From assembly GCA_964434935.1 (NCBI GenBank), contig CAYSWS010000010.1:1-41855 (forward strand): a DNA stretch of 41,855 nt, in the 5' to 3' direction. The stretch is from CAYSWS01 sp964434935. Its GTDB lineage: Bacteria; Patescibacteriota; WWE3; UBA101185; UBA10185. This document shows positions 16,137-24,655 of this stretch, in pieces. Within the stretch, counting starts at the first letter, position 1; each line of letters begins with the position of its first letter. The translations under genes were made by a program, and so were the position numbers. The notes beneath the pieces were generated by a model. The model saw only the letters and a program-made list of their open reading frames with translations, had not been told where the DNA came from and did not search any database.

Positions 16137-18079
16137 TCTCTGTGCTCCAGTTTGAATTTTGACTTGAGGTGTTTTAATAATTTGGCTCGAAATTTTTCCG
16201 TTTGGTTAGTTTTGTAGGTGATCTTCACTAAGACAGCTTTTTTGTCTTCGGCCAATTCTTTACCTGTGTACTCTTCTTCTACCTCAACCTCAACAATGTT
16301 GTCATCAAAGTTCTTGATCTCCTCGAACACCGGACCGAACGGTTTTTGCACGTCCATTATCAAAGATAGGTTTTGGGTAGAATATTGAGGCAGGTCGGAA
16401 ACCACTCTTTGTGCCGGTTTGGCGTGTTTTAAAAGTATCTCTGTGAGGAGCATAAAACCATAGACCTCCAAACTACCGGCCTTTTCGTCATGGATGAAAA
16501 TATCAGTCGTGCCGTCCGTTTTTTCCAGTCGATGATCTTCTATACCCAATCCCTGTAAAAGTGAAGCTAATATCTTCTTAGTATGTTCGGTGTTTTCGTA
16601 GGGAGTTGATGTGGTATTTTTATGCAAGACCTGCAGGCGTCTGATCTCTTTGTATGAAGTGTACTTATTTTTAGCACCATTTACCTCGTAAGTTTTTCCC
16701 ACTTCGAAAATATTGATATCCGTTAATTTGTGCTTTTCATAATTTTTCAGCACCGGCCAGAGCGTGGATCTCATGTTGGTCCTGAGAGCGCTCTTATCCG
16801 CTGTGAGAGCGTTCTCCAGTCTGACTTGCATGGTGTTGCCTTCCTCATAGGGTAAAATTGGGTCTGTAATATGCTCGTGCAGGCCACCTGAGGCTAAAAG
16901 ATCCTTGAGTTTTTCTTCGAAGGTGTATATTTCCGGCGTGATCTCCTTGGGAGGCGCCATGTTCATGAGCCTTAGGGGTATGGCATTATAATTATTGATC
17001 CTCAGGATATCGGCTGCCACGTCATCTTCTACCTCAATGTCGGTCCTAAAGTAAGGTATTTCCAGTTCGAAAACACCGCCGTCTTCTTTTATAATCCGGT
17101 ATTCCAGTGCGGTTAAGATCTCCGTGATCCGGTTGTTCTCTATTTTCACACCCCCGACCTTTTCCAGCCGGGACATTCTTAAACTTATTTTTCCTCTGGC
17201 CACCGGTTGCGGGTACCAATCCACATTTTCGTAATAATCACCTCCGGCTAACTCTAAAATGAGGTAGACCGCCCTTTCCATAGCATGCTGGGCCAGTTCT
17301 GGATGCAAGTATTTGTCGTATCTGAGGACGGTCTCGTTGAGTATCTTTAAACTGCGAGAAGATCTTCTAATGTTGTTTTGGTCGTAATTCCCGGCGTCCA
17401 GCACTATGTCTTTAGTATTTTTATCCACTCCGGTAGTATTCCCGCCCACAATGCCGCCTATGACCGTGGCCTTGCCGGCCTGTGTGAGCACGAACTGCTC
17501 CGGTGTCAATTTTACTGTTTCTCCCAACAACGTGGTGACCTCCTCGCCCTCCTTAGCCCGTCTGATGACTATTTCCTGCGCTTCCATCTTAGCCAGGTCC
17601 TGCGCGTGCATGGGCTGTCCGTATTCGACCATGACGTAGTTTGTGATGTCCACAATGTTATTTATGGCAGGGATACCGTAAGCTTTAAGCCTGTTCTTAA
17701 GCCAATCAGGAGACTCCACCACTTTTATGTTCCTAAAGACCTTGGTGTTGAACCTCTTGACCACATCAGGACACTCAACTTTTATATCCACTATTTGTTC
17801 TTGTTTGGGGGCTAACCCCGGCTCTGTGTGCACCGGAGGCATCTTAAACGATAAGCCCTCAAAAGCCGCATAATCCCTGGCACAGCCTAGAATGCTGAGC
17901 CAATCGGACCTATCCATGCGGTGCTCCAGATCAAGGATAGGCCATGAATATCTACCCTCTTTATACTCATATACCGGCTTATCCAGCATCAAGCCCAGCA
18001 AAGTGAACGATTCCGCCACTTCCGCGACCGGTCCTTTTACATCCACGTATTCTTTTAGCCATTCCAGCGGTATTCTCAT
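16133..18079 (-). CDS. pheT: Phenylalanyl-tRNA synthetase beta chain, short form without the EMAP/OB domain
   Basis: 648 residues against about 790-800 in typical bacteria. The B1 start (MRIPLEWLKEYVDV) runs within about 45 residues into the MDRSDWLSILGCARDYA motif, which corresponds to the TPNRxDxLGxxGxARD element found near residue 155 in E. coli PheT. The intervening tRNA-binding OB (EMAP) domain is therefore missing. The B3/B4 core, B5 and the C-terminal ferredoxin-like anticodon-binding domain (LPQYSTQNLSLIMDV onward) are present. It overlaps pheS by 4 bases (ATGA). Confidence 0.93.
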   Translation of the reverse strand: MRIPLEWLKEYVDVKGPVAEVAESFTLLGLMLDKPVYEYKEGRYSWPILDLEHRMDRSDWLSILGCARDYAAFEGLSFKMPPVHTEPGLAPKQEQIVDIKVECPDVVKRFNTKVFRNIKVVESPDWLKNRLKAYGIPAINNIVDITNYVMVEYGQPMHAQDLAKMEAQEIVIRRAKEGEEVTTLLGETVKLTPEQFVLTQAGKATVIGGIVGGNTTGVDKNTKDIVLDAGNYDQNNIRRSSRSLKILNETVLRYDKYLHPELAQHAMERAVYLILELAGGDYYENVDWYPQPVARGKISLRMSRLEKVGGVKIENNRITEILTALEYRIIKEDGGVFELEIPYFRTDIEVEDDVAADILRINNYNAIPLRLMNMAPPKEITPEIYTFEEKLKDLLASGGLHEHITDPILPYEEGNTMQVRLENALTADKSALRTNMRSTLWPVLKNYEKHKLTDINIFEVGKTYEVNGAKNKYTSYKEIRRLQVLHKNTTSTPYENTEHTKKILASLLQGLGIEDHRLEKTDGTTDIFIHDEKAGSLEVYGFMLLTEILLKHAKPAQRVVSDLPQYSTQNLSLIMDVQKPFGPVFEEIKNFDDNIVEVEVEEEYTGKELAEDKKAVLVKITYKTNQTEKFRAKLLKHLKSKFKLEHRD

Positions 18080-19083
18080 TTGTAAACTATGCCTCCGTAC
18101 AATTTTCTGATGTCATCGATGCCATATCTTTGCATGACCAGACGGTCCAGACCCATGCCCCAGGCAAAACCTGTGTAAATTTCCGGATCGATACCGCAAT
18201 TTTTCAGGATATTATAATGGATCATGCCGCTCCCCAGTACCTCTATCCAGCCTCTTTGGCGGCAAACTTGGCAACCCTTTCCGTGGCAAAATTGGCATTT
18301 TAGATCAATCCCCAAACCGGGAGAGACTTCTGGGTAATATTTATACCTGTATCTAAGTATTACATCGTCACCAAAGAGATATTTGTGAAAGGCCTCCAAA
18401 ACCCCTTTTAAATGTTCCATAGTTATACCCTTATCCACGGCAAAACCTTGATACTGATGGAAAAAAGCTGCGTTGGTGCTGTTCACGGTCTCGTTCCTAT
18501 AACACTTGCCTGGAAAAGCTACTCTAATAGGCGGTTTTTGTTGTGTTAGTAGCCTAGCCTCAATGGAAGAGGTGTGTGTAGTGAGCAAAATATCATCAGC
18601 TATATATAAGGTATCTTGCAGGTCTGTGGCTGGGTGGCCTTCGGGGAGATTGAGCTTTCTAAAATTAAATTCTTCAGTCTCAATTTCCGGTCCTTCTACC
18701 ACGGAAAAGCCGTAATATCTGAAAAAGGTGTTCATCTCTCTGATCAATTGGGTGGTGGGGTGTAGCATGCCCCAGACAGCTGGTTTTTCAGGATAGGTAA
18801 GGTCAATTAAAGGATCCTGCATCATATGGTCCTGCAGGTCCCTCCTCTTTTCTTCCAGCTCATCTTTGAGCCTGGATTGCAGATCATTGATCATAGGCCC
18901 CACTTCTCTCTTGCCCTCGGTGTCCAGACCGGCCAGCTCTTTCATTAAAGCCGTCACCACACCGTGTTTTTTGGAGAAAAGGGATAAATAAAGAGTATCA
19001 AGTTCCTCTGCATCGGACGCGTCGCCGATTCTTTGCCTGTATTCACTATTTATTTCTGAGATCTTGTCTTTGAGCGTATTCAT
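18076..19083 (-). CDS. pheS: Phenylalanyl-tRNA synthetase alpha chain
   Basis: 335 residues, normal length. An N-terminal coiled coil (about 1-85) precedes the class II catalytic core with motif 2 around the FPGKCYRNETVNSTNAAFFH region, and motif 3 GMGLDRLVMQRYGI. A four-cysteine cluster (CQFCHGKGCQVCRQRGW) sits before the EVLGSGM strand and probably binds zinc, as in one PheS subgroup. It forms the (alpha-beta)2 enzyme with PheT. A TATAAT lies about 20 bases before the ATG, so this gene has a short leader and a promoter separate from rplT, 38 bases upstream. Confidence 0.96.
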   Translation of the reverse strand: MNTLKDKISEINSEYRQRIGDASDAEELDTLYLSLFSKKHGVVTALMKELAGLDTEGKREVGPMINDLQSRLKDELEEKRRDLQDHMMQDPLIDLTYPEKPAVWGMLHPTTQLIREMNTFFRYYGFSVVEGPEIETEEFNFRKLNLPEGHPATDLQDTLYIADDILLTTHTSSIEARLLTQQKPPIRVAFPGKCYRNETVNSTNAAFFHQYQGFAVDKGITMEHLKGVLEAFHKYLFGDDVILRYRYKYYPEVSPGLGIDLKCQFCHGKGCQVCRQRGWIEVLGSGMIHYNILKNCGIDPEIYTGFAWGMGLDRLVMQRYGIDDIRKLYGGIVYK

Positions 19084-19121
19084 AGCTTTTGAACAGATAT
19101 TTTATTATACGCACATTTTAG

Positions 19122-19481
19122 TTACTTGCTAAAGTTTTCTTTAGCTTTGGTAACCACCTGTTCAAAGGCTTCGGGGTTGCTTATGGCCAGTTCCGATAAA
19201 ATTTTTCGATCCAATTCTATTTTGGCTAGAGAAAGCGCCTTTATAAATTGGCTGTAAGAAATATCGTATTTGGTCAACGCACCGCTGATCCTGGTGATCC
19301 ATAGGCGTCTTAGGTCCCTTCTTTTTTTCTTCCTTCCGGCAAAGGCGTGCTCTCCGGAACGGATAACAGCCTCATTGGCTCTTTTATAAAGCTTGCTGCG
19401 AGTACCTCTGTACCCTTTAGCCAATTTCAGTACCTTTTTATGTTTTCTATGAGCTCTTGGCCCGCCTTTTACTCTGGACAT
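19122..19481 (-). CDS. rplT: 50S ribosomal protein L20
   Basis: 119 residues, typical L20. The N-terminus MSRVKGGPRAHRKHKKVLKL and the central RKKKRRDLRRLWITRI element match the family. L20 binds 23S rRNA early in 50S assembly and in many bacteria represses its own operon. It is the last gene of thrS-infC-rpmI-rplT and starts 1 base after the rpmI stop. Confidence 0.97.
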   Translation of the reverse strand: MSRVKGGPRAHRKHKKVLKLAKGYRGTRSKLYKRANEAVIRSGEHAFAGRKKKRRDLRRLWITRISGALTKYDISYSQFIKALSLAKIELDRKILSELAISNPEAFEQVVTKAKENFSK

Positions 19482-19482
19482 A

Positions 19483-19677
19483 TTAACCTAACAATTTCTT
19501 GAACTTTTTCCTATAACCGGCGCTGGTAATAACTTTATCTTTGGCTTTTCGAAACTTCTTTTTTGCGCCCCATTTCACTTTCAAGTGTCCGGTCCTGATC
19601 TGACCCCTGATCATTTTGCCATTCCTGGTGATGCGCAACCTTTTTATTAATGTTTTCTTTGTTTTTAATTTAGGCAT
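19483..19677 (-). CDS. rpmI: 50S ribosomal protein L35
   Basis: 64 residues, the family's length. MPKLKTKKTLIKRLRIT and the basic centre (KWGAKKKFRKAKDK) match L35. It lies 3 bases after infC and 1 base before rplT, the near-universal infC-rpmI-rplT arrangement. Confidence 0.95.
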   Translation of the reverse strand: MPKLKTKKTLIKRLRITRNGKMIRGQIRTGHLKVKWGAKKKFRKAKDKVITSAGYRKKFKKLLG

Positions 19678-19680
19678 ATA

Positions 19681-20229
19681 CTATTTTTTTACGAACATGA
19701 CCGTGATCAAATTCCCTTTTTGTTTTGGCTCCTCTTCCACCCTGGCCACGGCGGAAAGCTCATTCACAGCTCTTTTTATCTTTTCCATTCCGATCTCCGG
19801 ATGAGCCATTTGCCTGCCCATTAGTTTAACACTCATTTTGACTCTGTGCCCTTCTTCCAAGAATTCTCCTGTTCTTTCGATCCTGTTTGTCAAGTCTCCT
19901 TCTCCGATGTTGGGGCCAAAAATGAATTCCTTGGTCTCGCTTTTAGACGATTTTGCCTTGGAGCTGGCCTGTTTTTTGCGTTCTTCGTACAAGAATTTGC
20001 TGTAACTTAAGATCTTAGCCACGGGCGGCTCCACTTTTTCCGCGATCACCACCAGGTCCAATTCCTTTTCCTGCGCCATCTTTATGGCCTCACCGGTGGG
20101 CATGACCCCCACGTTTTGTCCTTCATCGTCAATTAACCTTACACTAGGTGCCTTGATATATTGATTTATCTGGTGCAGGTGTTTTCTGGGAGTAAATCTT
20201 CTGCCTCCTCGTCTGTTGAATTTTGCCAT
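19681..20229 (-). CDS. infC: Translation initiation factor IF-3
   Basis: 182 residues. The N-domain element INQYIKAPSVRLIDDEGQN, the linker helix (KFLYEERKKQASSKAKSS) and the C-domain (GEGDLTNRIERTGEFLEEGH, VKLMGRQMAHPEIG) match IF-3. It starts with ATG rather than the AUU used for autoregulation in E. coli. IF-3 keeps 30S subunits free and checks initiator tRNA pairing, which matters for leaderless mRNAs, whose use IF-3 tends to disfavour in E. coli. It lies 15 bases after thrS. Confidence 0.96.
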   Translation of the reverse strand: MAKFNRRGGRRFTPRKHLHQINQYIKAPSVRLIDDEGQNVGVMPTGEAIKMAQEKELDLVVIAEKVEPPVAKILSYSKFLYEERKKQASSKAKSSKSETKEFIFGPNIGEGDLTNRIERTGEFLEEGHRVKMSVKLMGRQMAHPEIGMEKIKRAVNELSAVARVEEEPKQKGNLITVMFVKK

Positions 20230-20244
20230 ATTGACTCTAGATTT

Positions 20245-21760
20245 TTACCACAGTTCAAGGCTTCTGGTCAAATAGATATTTTTTATCTTTTCCGAAAGCT
20301 CTTCAATTTTTTGTCCGCCGAACTGCTCACCGGAACGAAGCCTTAGGCTTATGGTCCTGTCTTTTTCCTCCTTTTCCCCTACCACTAACATATACGGCAC
20401 TTTTTGCATTTGCGCTTCCCTGATCTTAGCCCCCATGGAGGCGTCCTTATCATTGACTTCTGCTCTTAAGCCTTTGCTTAGCAGGGTTTTCTTGATCTCG
20501 TAGGCGTAATCCAACTGGTTATCACTGATGGGTATTATGGCTGCCTGCACCGGAGCCAGCCAGACCGGGAAAGCACCTTTGTAGTGTTCTATAAGGAAGG
20601 CCATGACCCTCTCCAAGGCGCCAATGGACGATCTGTGGATGACAATGGGCTCTTTTTCTGCGCCGTGGTCATCAATGTACTTTAGTTCGAACCTTTTGGG
20701 CATGACAAAATCATATTGCACGGTGAAGGCGGTCTCTTCTTTTCCCAGCACGTTTTTCATTTGGATATCAATTTTAGGGCCGTAAAAAGCGGCCTCTCCG
20801 TCAGCCTCATAGTAGGGTGCCCCAGTTTTTTTAAGGACTTTTCTGAGGACGTCTTCGGCAAAATCCCAGGCCTTGTCATCTTTATAATATTTCTTGTCAT
20901 CCTGCCTGTCGCCTTTGGACAAGCGGTATCTGTAATCCACGCCCTTAACCAGTCCAAAAGTGGTAGACACAAACTCCACTAGGTCCAAAACAGCCTCTAT
21001 TTCACCTTCCGCTTGCTCTTTGGTGCAGATGATATGGGCGTCAGCCAGCGTGAACATTCGCACTCTGATCAAGCCTGTAAGTTCGCCGGATTTTTCATAC
21101 CTGTATTGATGAGCTAGCTCGGCTATGCGCATAGGTAGCTCTCTGTAGCTCCTGGGGCGGCTTCTATACAGTTCAAAGTGGTGCGGACAGGTCATGGGTC
21201 TTAAAATAAGCTTTTCGTCCTCCGCTTCCATGACCGGATACATGGAATCTTTATAGTAAGGATAGTGTCCGGACTTTTCGTAGAGTTCGACTTTGGCCAG
21301 ATCAGGGCTTCGCACATGCAGATAACCTCTTTTGGTCTCTTCATCGATGATGAATTTCTCCAGCTCGTATCTTATGACGTTGCCTTTGGGAGTAAGTATA
21401 GGCAAACCTTTGCCCACCAGGTCAGAGAACACGAAGAGGTCCATGTCTTTGCCTAATCTGCGGTGATCTCTTTCTTTGGCCTCTTCCAATCTCTGTAAAT
21501 AATCATCCAGCTTTTCCTGCGAATCAAAAGCCGTGCCGTAGATCCTTTGCAGCATTTTATTGTGCTCATCGCCTNNNNNNNNNNNNNNNNNNNNNNNNNN
21601 NNNNNNNNNNNNNNNNNNNNNNNNNNNNNNNNNNNNNNNNNNNNNNNNNNNNNNNNNNNNNNNNNNNNNNNNNNGCCGTGTGCAGCACATGTTCAGCCGT
21701 ATGCCTAAGCGGCATGAGAGGATCTTCTTTTAGTTGTTCGATAACTTTTTGCTTTGGCAT
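20245..21760 (-). CDS. thrS: Threonyl-tRNA synthetase, short N-terminus, interrupted by an assembly gap
   Basis: Two visible pieces flank 100 Ns (21575-21674). The N-terminal piece starts MPKQKVIEQLKEDPLMPLRH and goes directly into the HTAEHVLH element of the second additional (editing-like) domain, so there is no TGS domain in front. The C-terminal piece has the class II core: MTCPHHFELYRSRPRSYRELP, TAFTVQYDFVMPKRF, motif 3 HRSSIGALERVMAFL and an anticodon-binding domain. The two pieces are in different frames across the gap, which is expected if 100 Ns is a placeholder. The estimated length is near 500 residues, against about 640 in E. coli. Confidence 0.93.
21575..21674. other. Assembly gap of 100 Ns
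   Basis: Exactly 100 unknown bases lie within thrS, probably a scaffolding placeholder of arbitrary length. The joined frame cannot be trusted across it. Confidence 0.98.
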
Positions 21761-21802
21761 AATTTTTACCTTAACATAATAACTTTTTTTGCCCGTTTTG
21801 TG

Positions 21803-21808
21803 TATATT
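21803..21808 (+). promoter_or_regulatory. -10 promoter of truB, leaderless type
   Basis: TATATT followed by GAGATT (6 bases) and the ATG at 21815. It supports 21815 as the start over the longer upstream frame. Confidence 0.55.
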
Positions 21809-21814
21809 GAGATT

Positions 21815-22495
21815 ATGGTCATTAATATTTACAAGGAAAAAGATTGGACCAGCTTTGACGTGGTGGCTAAGGTTAGAGGAATCTTAAAGAAAAAATCAGG
21901 TTGCAAGGTTAAGGTGGGGCATGCCGGCACGTTGGACCCTTTGGCTGAAGGGGTTTTGCTCATCTTAACCGATGAAGATACTAAAAGACAGCCGGAGTTC
22001 ATGGCCATGGAAAAGGAGTATGAGTGTGAGATCAGCTTTGGTGCTATATCTCCAACCTATGATCTGGAAGGTGAGCTTACCTATTTTGATATACCGGAAG
22101 ATCTGGATGTAGAAAAAGAGCTGGAAAAACTATTTCCTAAGTACACCGGTGACATCGAACAAAAAGTACCTCCCTACTCTGCTGTGAAAGTGGGAGGAAA
22201 GCCTTTGTATAAAAAAGCCAGGCAAGGGAAAATTTCCACGGACCAACTGCCCCGTAAAAAAATTACGATACGTAACATAGAAAAACTTGATTTTTACCTC
22301 AAAAACAAACTACCCACCGTAAAATTACGCATAAATTGCGGTAAAGGAACATACATTAGGTCTTTAGCGCATGACCTGGGTGAAGAATTGGGCATTGGTG
22401 GCGTTCTGACCGAACTTACACGAACAAAAGTGGGCAAATACACGTCACGAGAAGCTATAAAAATATCAGCACTGGAAAAAAAGCTAAAAATGTAG
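21815..22495 (+). CDS. truB: tRNA pseudouridine-55 synthase TruB
   Basis: 226 residues from ATG 21815; the longer frame to 21734 adds a non-conserved stretch lying over the thrS promoter. The catalytic motif KVGHAGTLDPLAEGVLLI carries the aspartate nucleophile, followed by YECEISFGAISPTYDLEGE, VPPYSAVKVGGKPLYKKARQ and the RINCGKGTYIRSLAHDLGE element. The usual C-terminal PUA-like domain is absent, giving a catalytic-core form. TruB makes pseudouridine 55 in the T loop of elongator tRNAs. Its end overlaps the convergent membrane protein gene by 12 bases. Confidence 0.95.
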   Translation: MVINIYKEKDWTSFDVVAKVRGILKKKSGCKVKVGHAGTLDPLAEGVLLILTDEDTKRQPEFMAMEKEYECEISFGAISPTYDLEGELTYFDIPEDLDVEKELEKLFPKYTGDIEQKVPPYSAVKVGGKPLYKKARQGKISTDQLPRKKITIRNIEKLDFYLKNKLPTVKLRINCGKGTYIRSLAHDLGEELGIGGVLTELTRTKVGKYTSREAIKISALEKKLKM

Positions 22496-23401
22496 AATCT
22501 CTTTTTCGGCGGGTACCCTATCGATAATAAACAAATTGACGCGCTTGCCAAACCAAAACACCAGATCAATGATCAAAGAATAGAAAATATAGGCAATCGT
22601 GCCCAGGAATTGGATCAAACCAAAGACCAGCACGGCCATAATGGGGTTCACAAATCTTTTGTACGGCTCTACGAGCTTGTTCACCTCTGCCGCCACTGTG
22701 TTTTTTAATGATAGTTCCGGAATTTGCGTATTTTGTAAGTTATTCAAAATATAAGGTGTGACTGTAGAATCGTTAACGTATTGAAATTTTGATGGGTCCA
22801 ATCCAAAAGCCGACAATCTCTCCATTTGCTCCGGTGATAGGCTCTGCTCTATTTGCGGATCTGATCTGGTAGTTAATCTTTTTACAAAATACTGATCCAC
22901 AAAATTCCCCACCGTATTGCCTATATTTATATCAGGCTGTTTATCTACGGTGATGATGACCATAATGGCTGCAGCTACGCTGTATATGAGTATGATACCT
23001 CTTGTGGTGAATTTGAGTATTAATCTGGGGTTAAAGACCAGAAGCTGTCTTTTAAGCTGGGAGGCTAAAATGATCTCGTAGCAAAGCAGCACATATGACA
23101 TAAGAAAGATCACAGCAGCGTAGGCAGAGTTAACGGGATAGGAAATAATAAGTAGACCCAGACTTATGGGCAAAGGACCAAACACATACTGTTCCCACTT
23201 ATCCCAAGCCCCGGCTATCAAAGCATGGGTTATGGCGATGAAGAACATAAGAACAACAACAATGACCATGAATTTAAGAGGAGGAGCAAAGAATTTCTGA
23301 GATCTGACAAAACTGAGGATAAAACCTGCCAGTAGGAAAGATTCGATAAAAAGGAGAGAAGACAGCAAACTTGACTTAACATAGAAGGCAGTAGTTTTCA
23401 C
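22484..23401 (-). CDS. Multi-pass membrane protein, unrecognised
   Basis: 305 residues from a GTG start fixed by TGC-TATTAT 6 bases upstream. Hydrophobic segments lie near residues 13-32, 43-62, 72-115 (two) and 132-155. A hydrophilic region with an amphipathic SDPQIEQSLSPEQMERLSAF stretch (about 185-215) follows, then two more helices near 240-282. It resembles a membrane-anchored protein with an extracytoplasmic loop. No catalytic motif is seen and no family recognised. Confidence 0.75.
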   Translation of the reverse strand: MKTTAFYVKSSLLSSLLFIESFLLAGFILSFVRSQKFFAPPLKFMVIVVVLMFFIAITHALIAGAWDKWEQYVFGPLPISLGLLIISYPVNSAYAAVIFLMSYVLLCYEIILASQLKRQLLVFNPRLILKFTTRGIILIYSVAAAIMVIITVDKQPDINIGNTVGNFVDQYFVKRLTTRSDPQIEQSLSPEQMERLSAFGLDPSKFQYVNDSTVTPYILNNLQNTQIPELSLKNTVAAEVNKLVEPYKRFVNPIMAVLVFGLIQFLGTIAYIFYSLIIDLVFWFGKRVNLFIIDRVPAEKEILHF

Positions 23402-23407
23402 AAGTTA

Positions 23408-23416
23408 ATAATAGCA
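23408..23416 (-). promoter_or_regulatory. Extended -10 promoter of the 305-residue membrane protein gene, leaderless type
   Basis: TGC-TATTAT, then TAACTT (6 bases) and a GTG start codon. It abuts the terminator of the upstream orphan gene. Confidence 0.6.
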
Positions 23417-23480
23417 AAAATTTAATGCTGGCACTTAAACGATGTCCGCTGGTGGCGGATACGCTTTGGCGCCAGCATTT
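23416..23480 (-). terminator. Intrinsic terminator of the 97-residue orphan gene
   Basis: A 9-base inverted repeat pairs 23424-23432 (AATGCTGGC) with 23471-23479. An inner TCCGC/GCGGA pairing is present, and a T-rich tail follows on the minus strand. Confidence 0.75.
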
Positions 23481-23517
23481 GGTAGTCCCTACATTCGGTA
23501 GGCATGTTCTCCTCTTC

Positions 23518-23811
23518 CTACTCGGCCGTTGGTATTTCTTCTGCGGTAGCATTTAAAATGGGATTGGCGTGGATCCTAATGTTGATCTTAATGCGGTTTG
23601 GAGTGAGCTTCAGGATTACTGTTTGAAATTCCTGAATACTCATATCCCCTTGGCCAAGATTTTCACGGAATTTCCGTGTCTTTACAAAGAGCTCACCCAT
23701 GTCCACACCATGTGGAAATTCGATACGGATCCGGTTCACCAACGCCTCTTCAAAATCGCTTAAACCGCTACCATTCCCGGGACTACCGGTGACGGGAATC
23801 TTTTCGACCAC
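23518..23811 (-). CDS. 97-residue orphan protein with perfect SD, unrecognised
   Basis: 97 residues from a GTG start placed 5 bases after AAGGAGGTGA, a full-consensus SD. The product is soluble. Its core (DFEEALVNRIRIEFPHGVDM) looks helical, and the C-terminal half ends in alternating hydrophobic residues (KINIRIHANPI) typical of a beta strand. No family recognised. The strong terminator downstream and the long leader make it a single-gene unit like the other short orphans here. Confidence 0.7.
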   Translation of the reverse strand: MVEKIPVTGSPGNGSGLSDFEEALVNRIRIEFPHGVDMGELFVKTRKFRENLGQGDMSIQEFQTVILKLTPNRIKINIRIHANPILNATAEEIPTAE

Positions 23812-23955
23812 GGCTCACCTCCTTGATCTATATGACTTTGGCTCTTTAAACGAAGATATATGATTGGTATCACGATGGCAAATTATGGTAGGCGTGTTTA
23901 AGCTGATGTAAAAGTAATAAATAGGGCAGTTTTTGAAGCTTCTACGACAATGTTA

Positions 23956-24032
23956 TGGTGAGCTCAACTGGACTCGAACCAGTGACCTCCACGATGTCAA
24001 CGTGGCGCTCTAACCAACTGAGCTATGAGCTC
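23956..24032 (-). tRNA. tRNA-Val (GAC)
   Basis: Acceptor GAGCTCA/TGAGCTC, D stem GCTC/GAGC, anticodon stem CCACG/CGTGG with loop TTGACAT (anticodon GAC), T stem ACTGG/CCAGT, encoded CCA. It lies 26 bases after clpP on the same strand and may share its transcript. Confidence 0.95.
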
Positions 24033-24058
24033 TCAACAAGCCAAACCTCTTCTCCGCC

Positions 24059-24655
24059 CTATTTCTTAGGCTTCATGAGCTGATCGACGATACCGTATTC
24101 TATAGTTTCCTTGGCGTTCATCCAATTATCCCTCTCAATGTCTTTTTGCACGACTTCCAACGCCTTCCCCGAATTCTCAGCAATGACCTGCGCGTACTGT
24201 TCTCTAAGTCTTAACATGTGCTGCGCCGTGATGGCAATGTCGGTTTGCTGACCTTCTGCCCCACCCAGCACCTGATGTATCATGGTGTATGAGTTAGGCA
24301 AAGCAAATCTCTTACCTTTTTTACCTGCAGACAACAGCAAAGCACCGGCAGAAGCTGCCAAACCCACGTTTATGGTGCTAACGTCATTTTTCACGTGCTT
24401 TATAGTGTCGTACATGGCCAGACCGTCATAGGCACTGCCTCCGGGAGTGTTGATATAGACATTGATCTCTCTTTCCGGGTCTTCGCTTTCCAAAAACAAC
24501 ATCTGCGCAATAAAAGTATTAGCCAGCGACATATCGATGGGACCGGTAACAAAGACAATGAAATCTTTCAGCAATCTGGAGTAGATATCGTATGATCTTT
24601 CAAAACCCTTGGGATCCCTTTCGACCACAATAGGTACTAAAGTGTTGTTATTCAT
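24059..24655 (-). CDS. clpP: ATP-dependent Clp protease proteolytic subunit
   Basis: 198 residues, normal ClpP. The catalytic triad is visible: Ser102 in GLAASAGALLL, His127 in YTMIHQ and Asp176 in ERDNWMN. The NTPGGSAYDGLAMYD region near residue 70 matches the family. ClpP forms a double-heptamer chamber fed by ClpX or ClpC, neither of which is in this window. The ATG has an SD (AGGAG) within the end of tig, which overlaps clpP by 8 bases; tig-clpP is a widespread pairing. Confidence 0.97.
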   Translation of the reverse strand: MNNNTLVPIVVERDPKGFERSYDIYSRLLKDFIVFVTGPIDMSLANTFIAQMLFLESEDPEREINVYINTPGGSAYDGLAMYDTIKHVKNDVSTINVGLAASAGALLLSAGKKGKRFALPNSYTMIHQVLGGAEGQQTDIAITAQHMLRLREQYAQVIAENSGKALEVVQKDIERDNWMNAKETIEYGIVDQLMKPKK

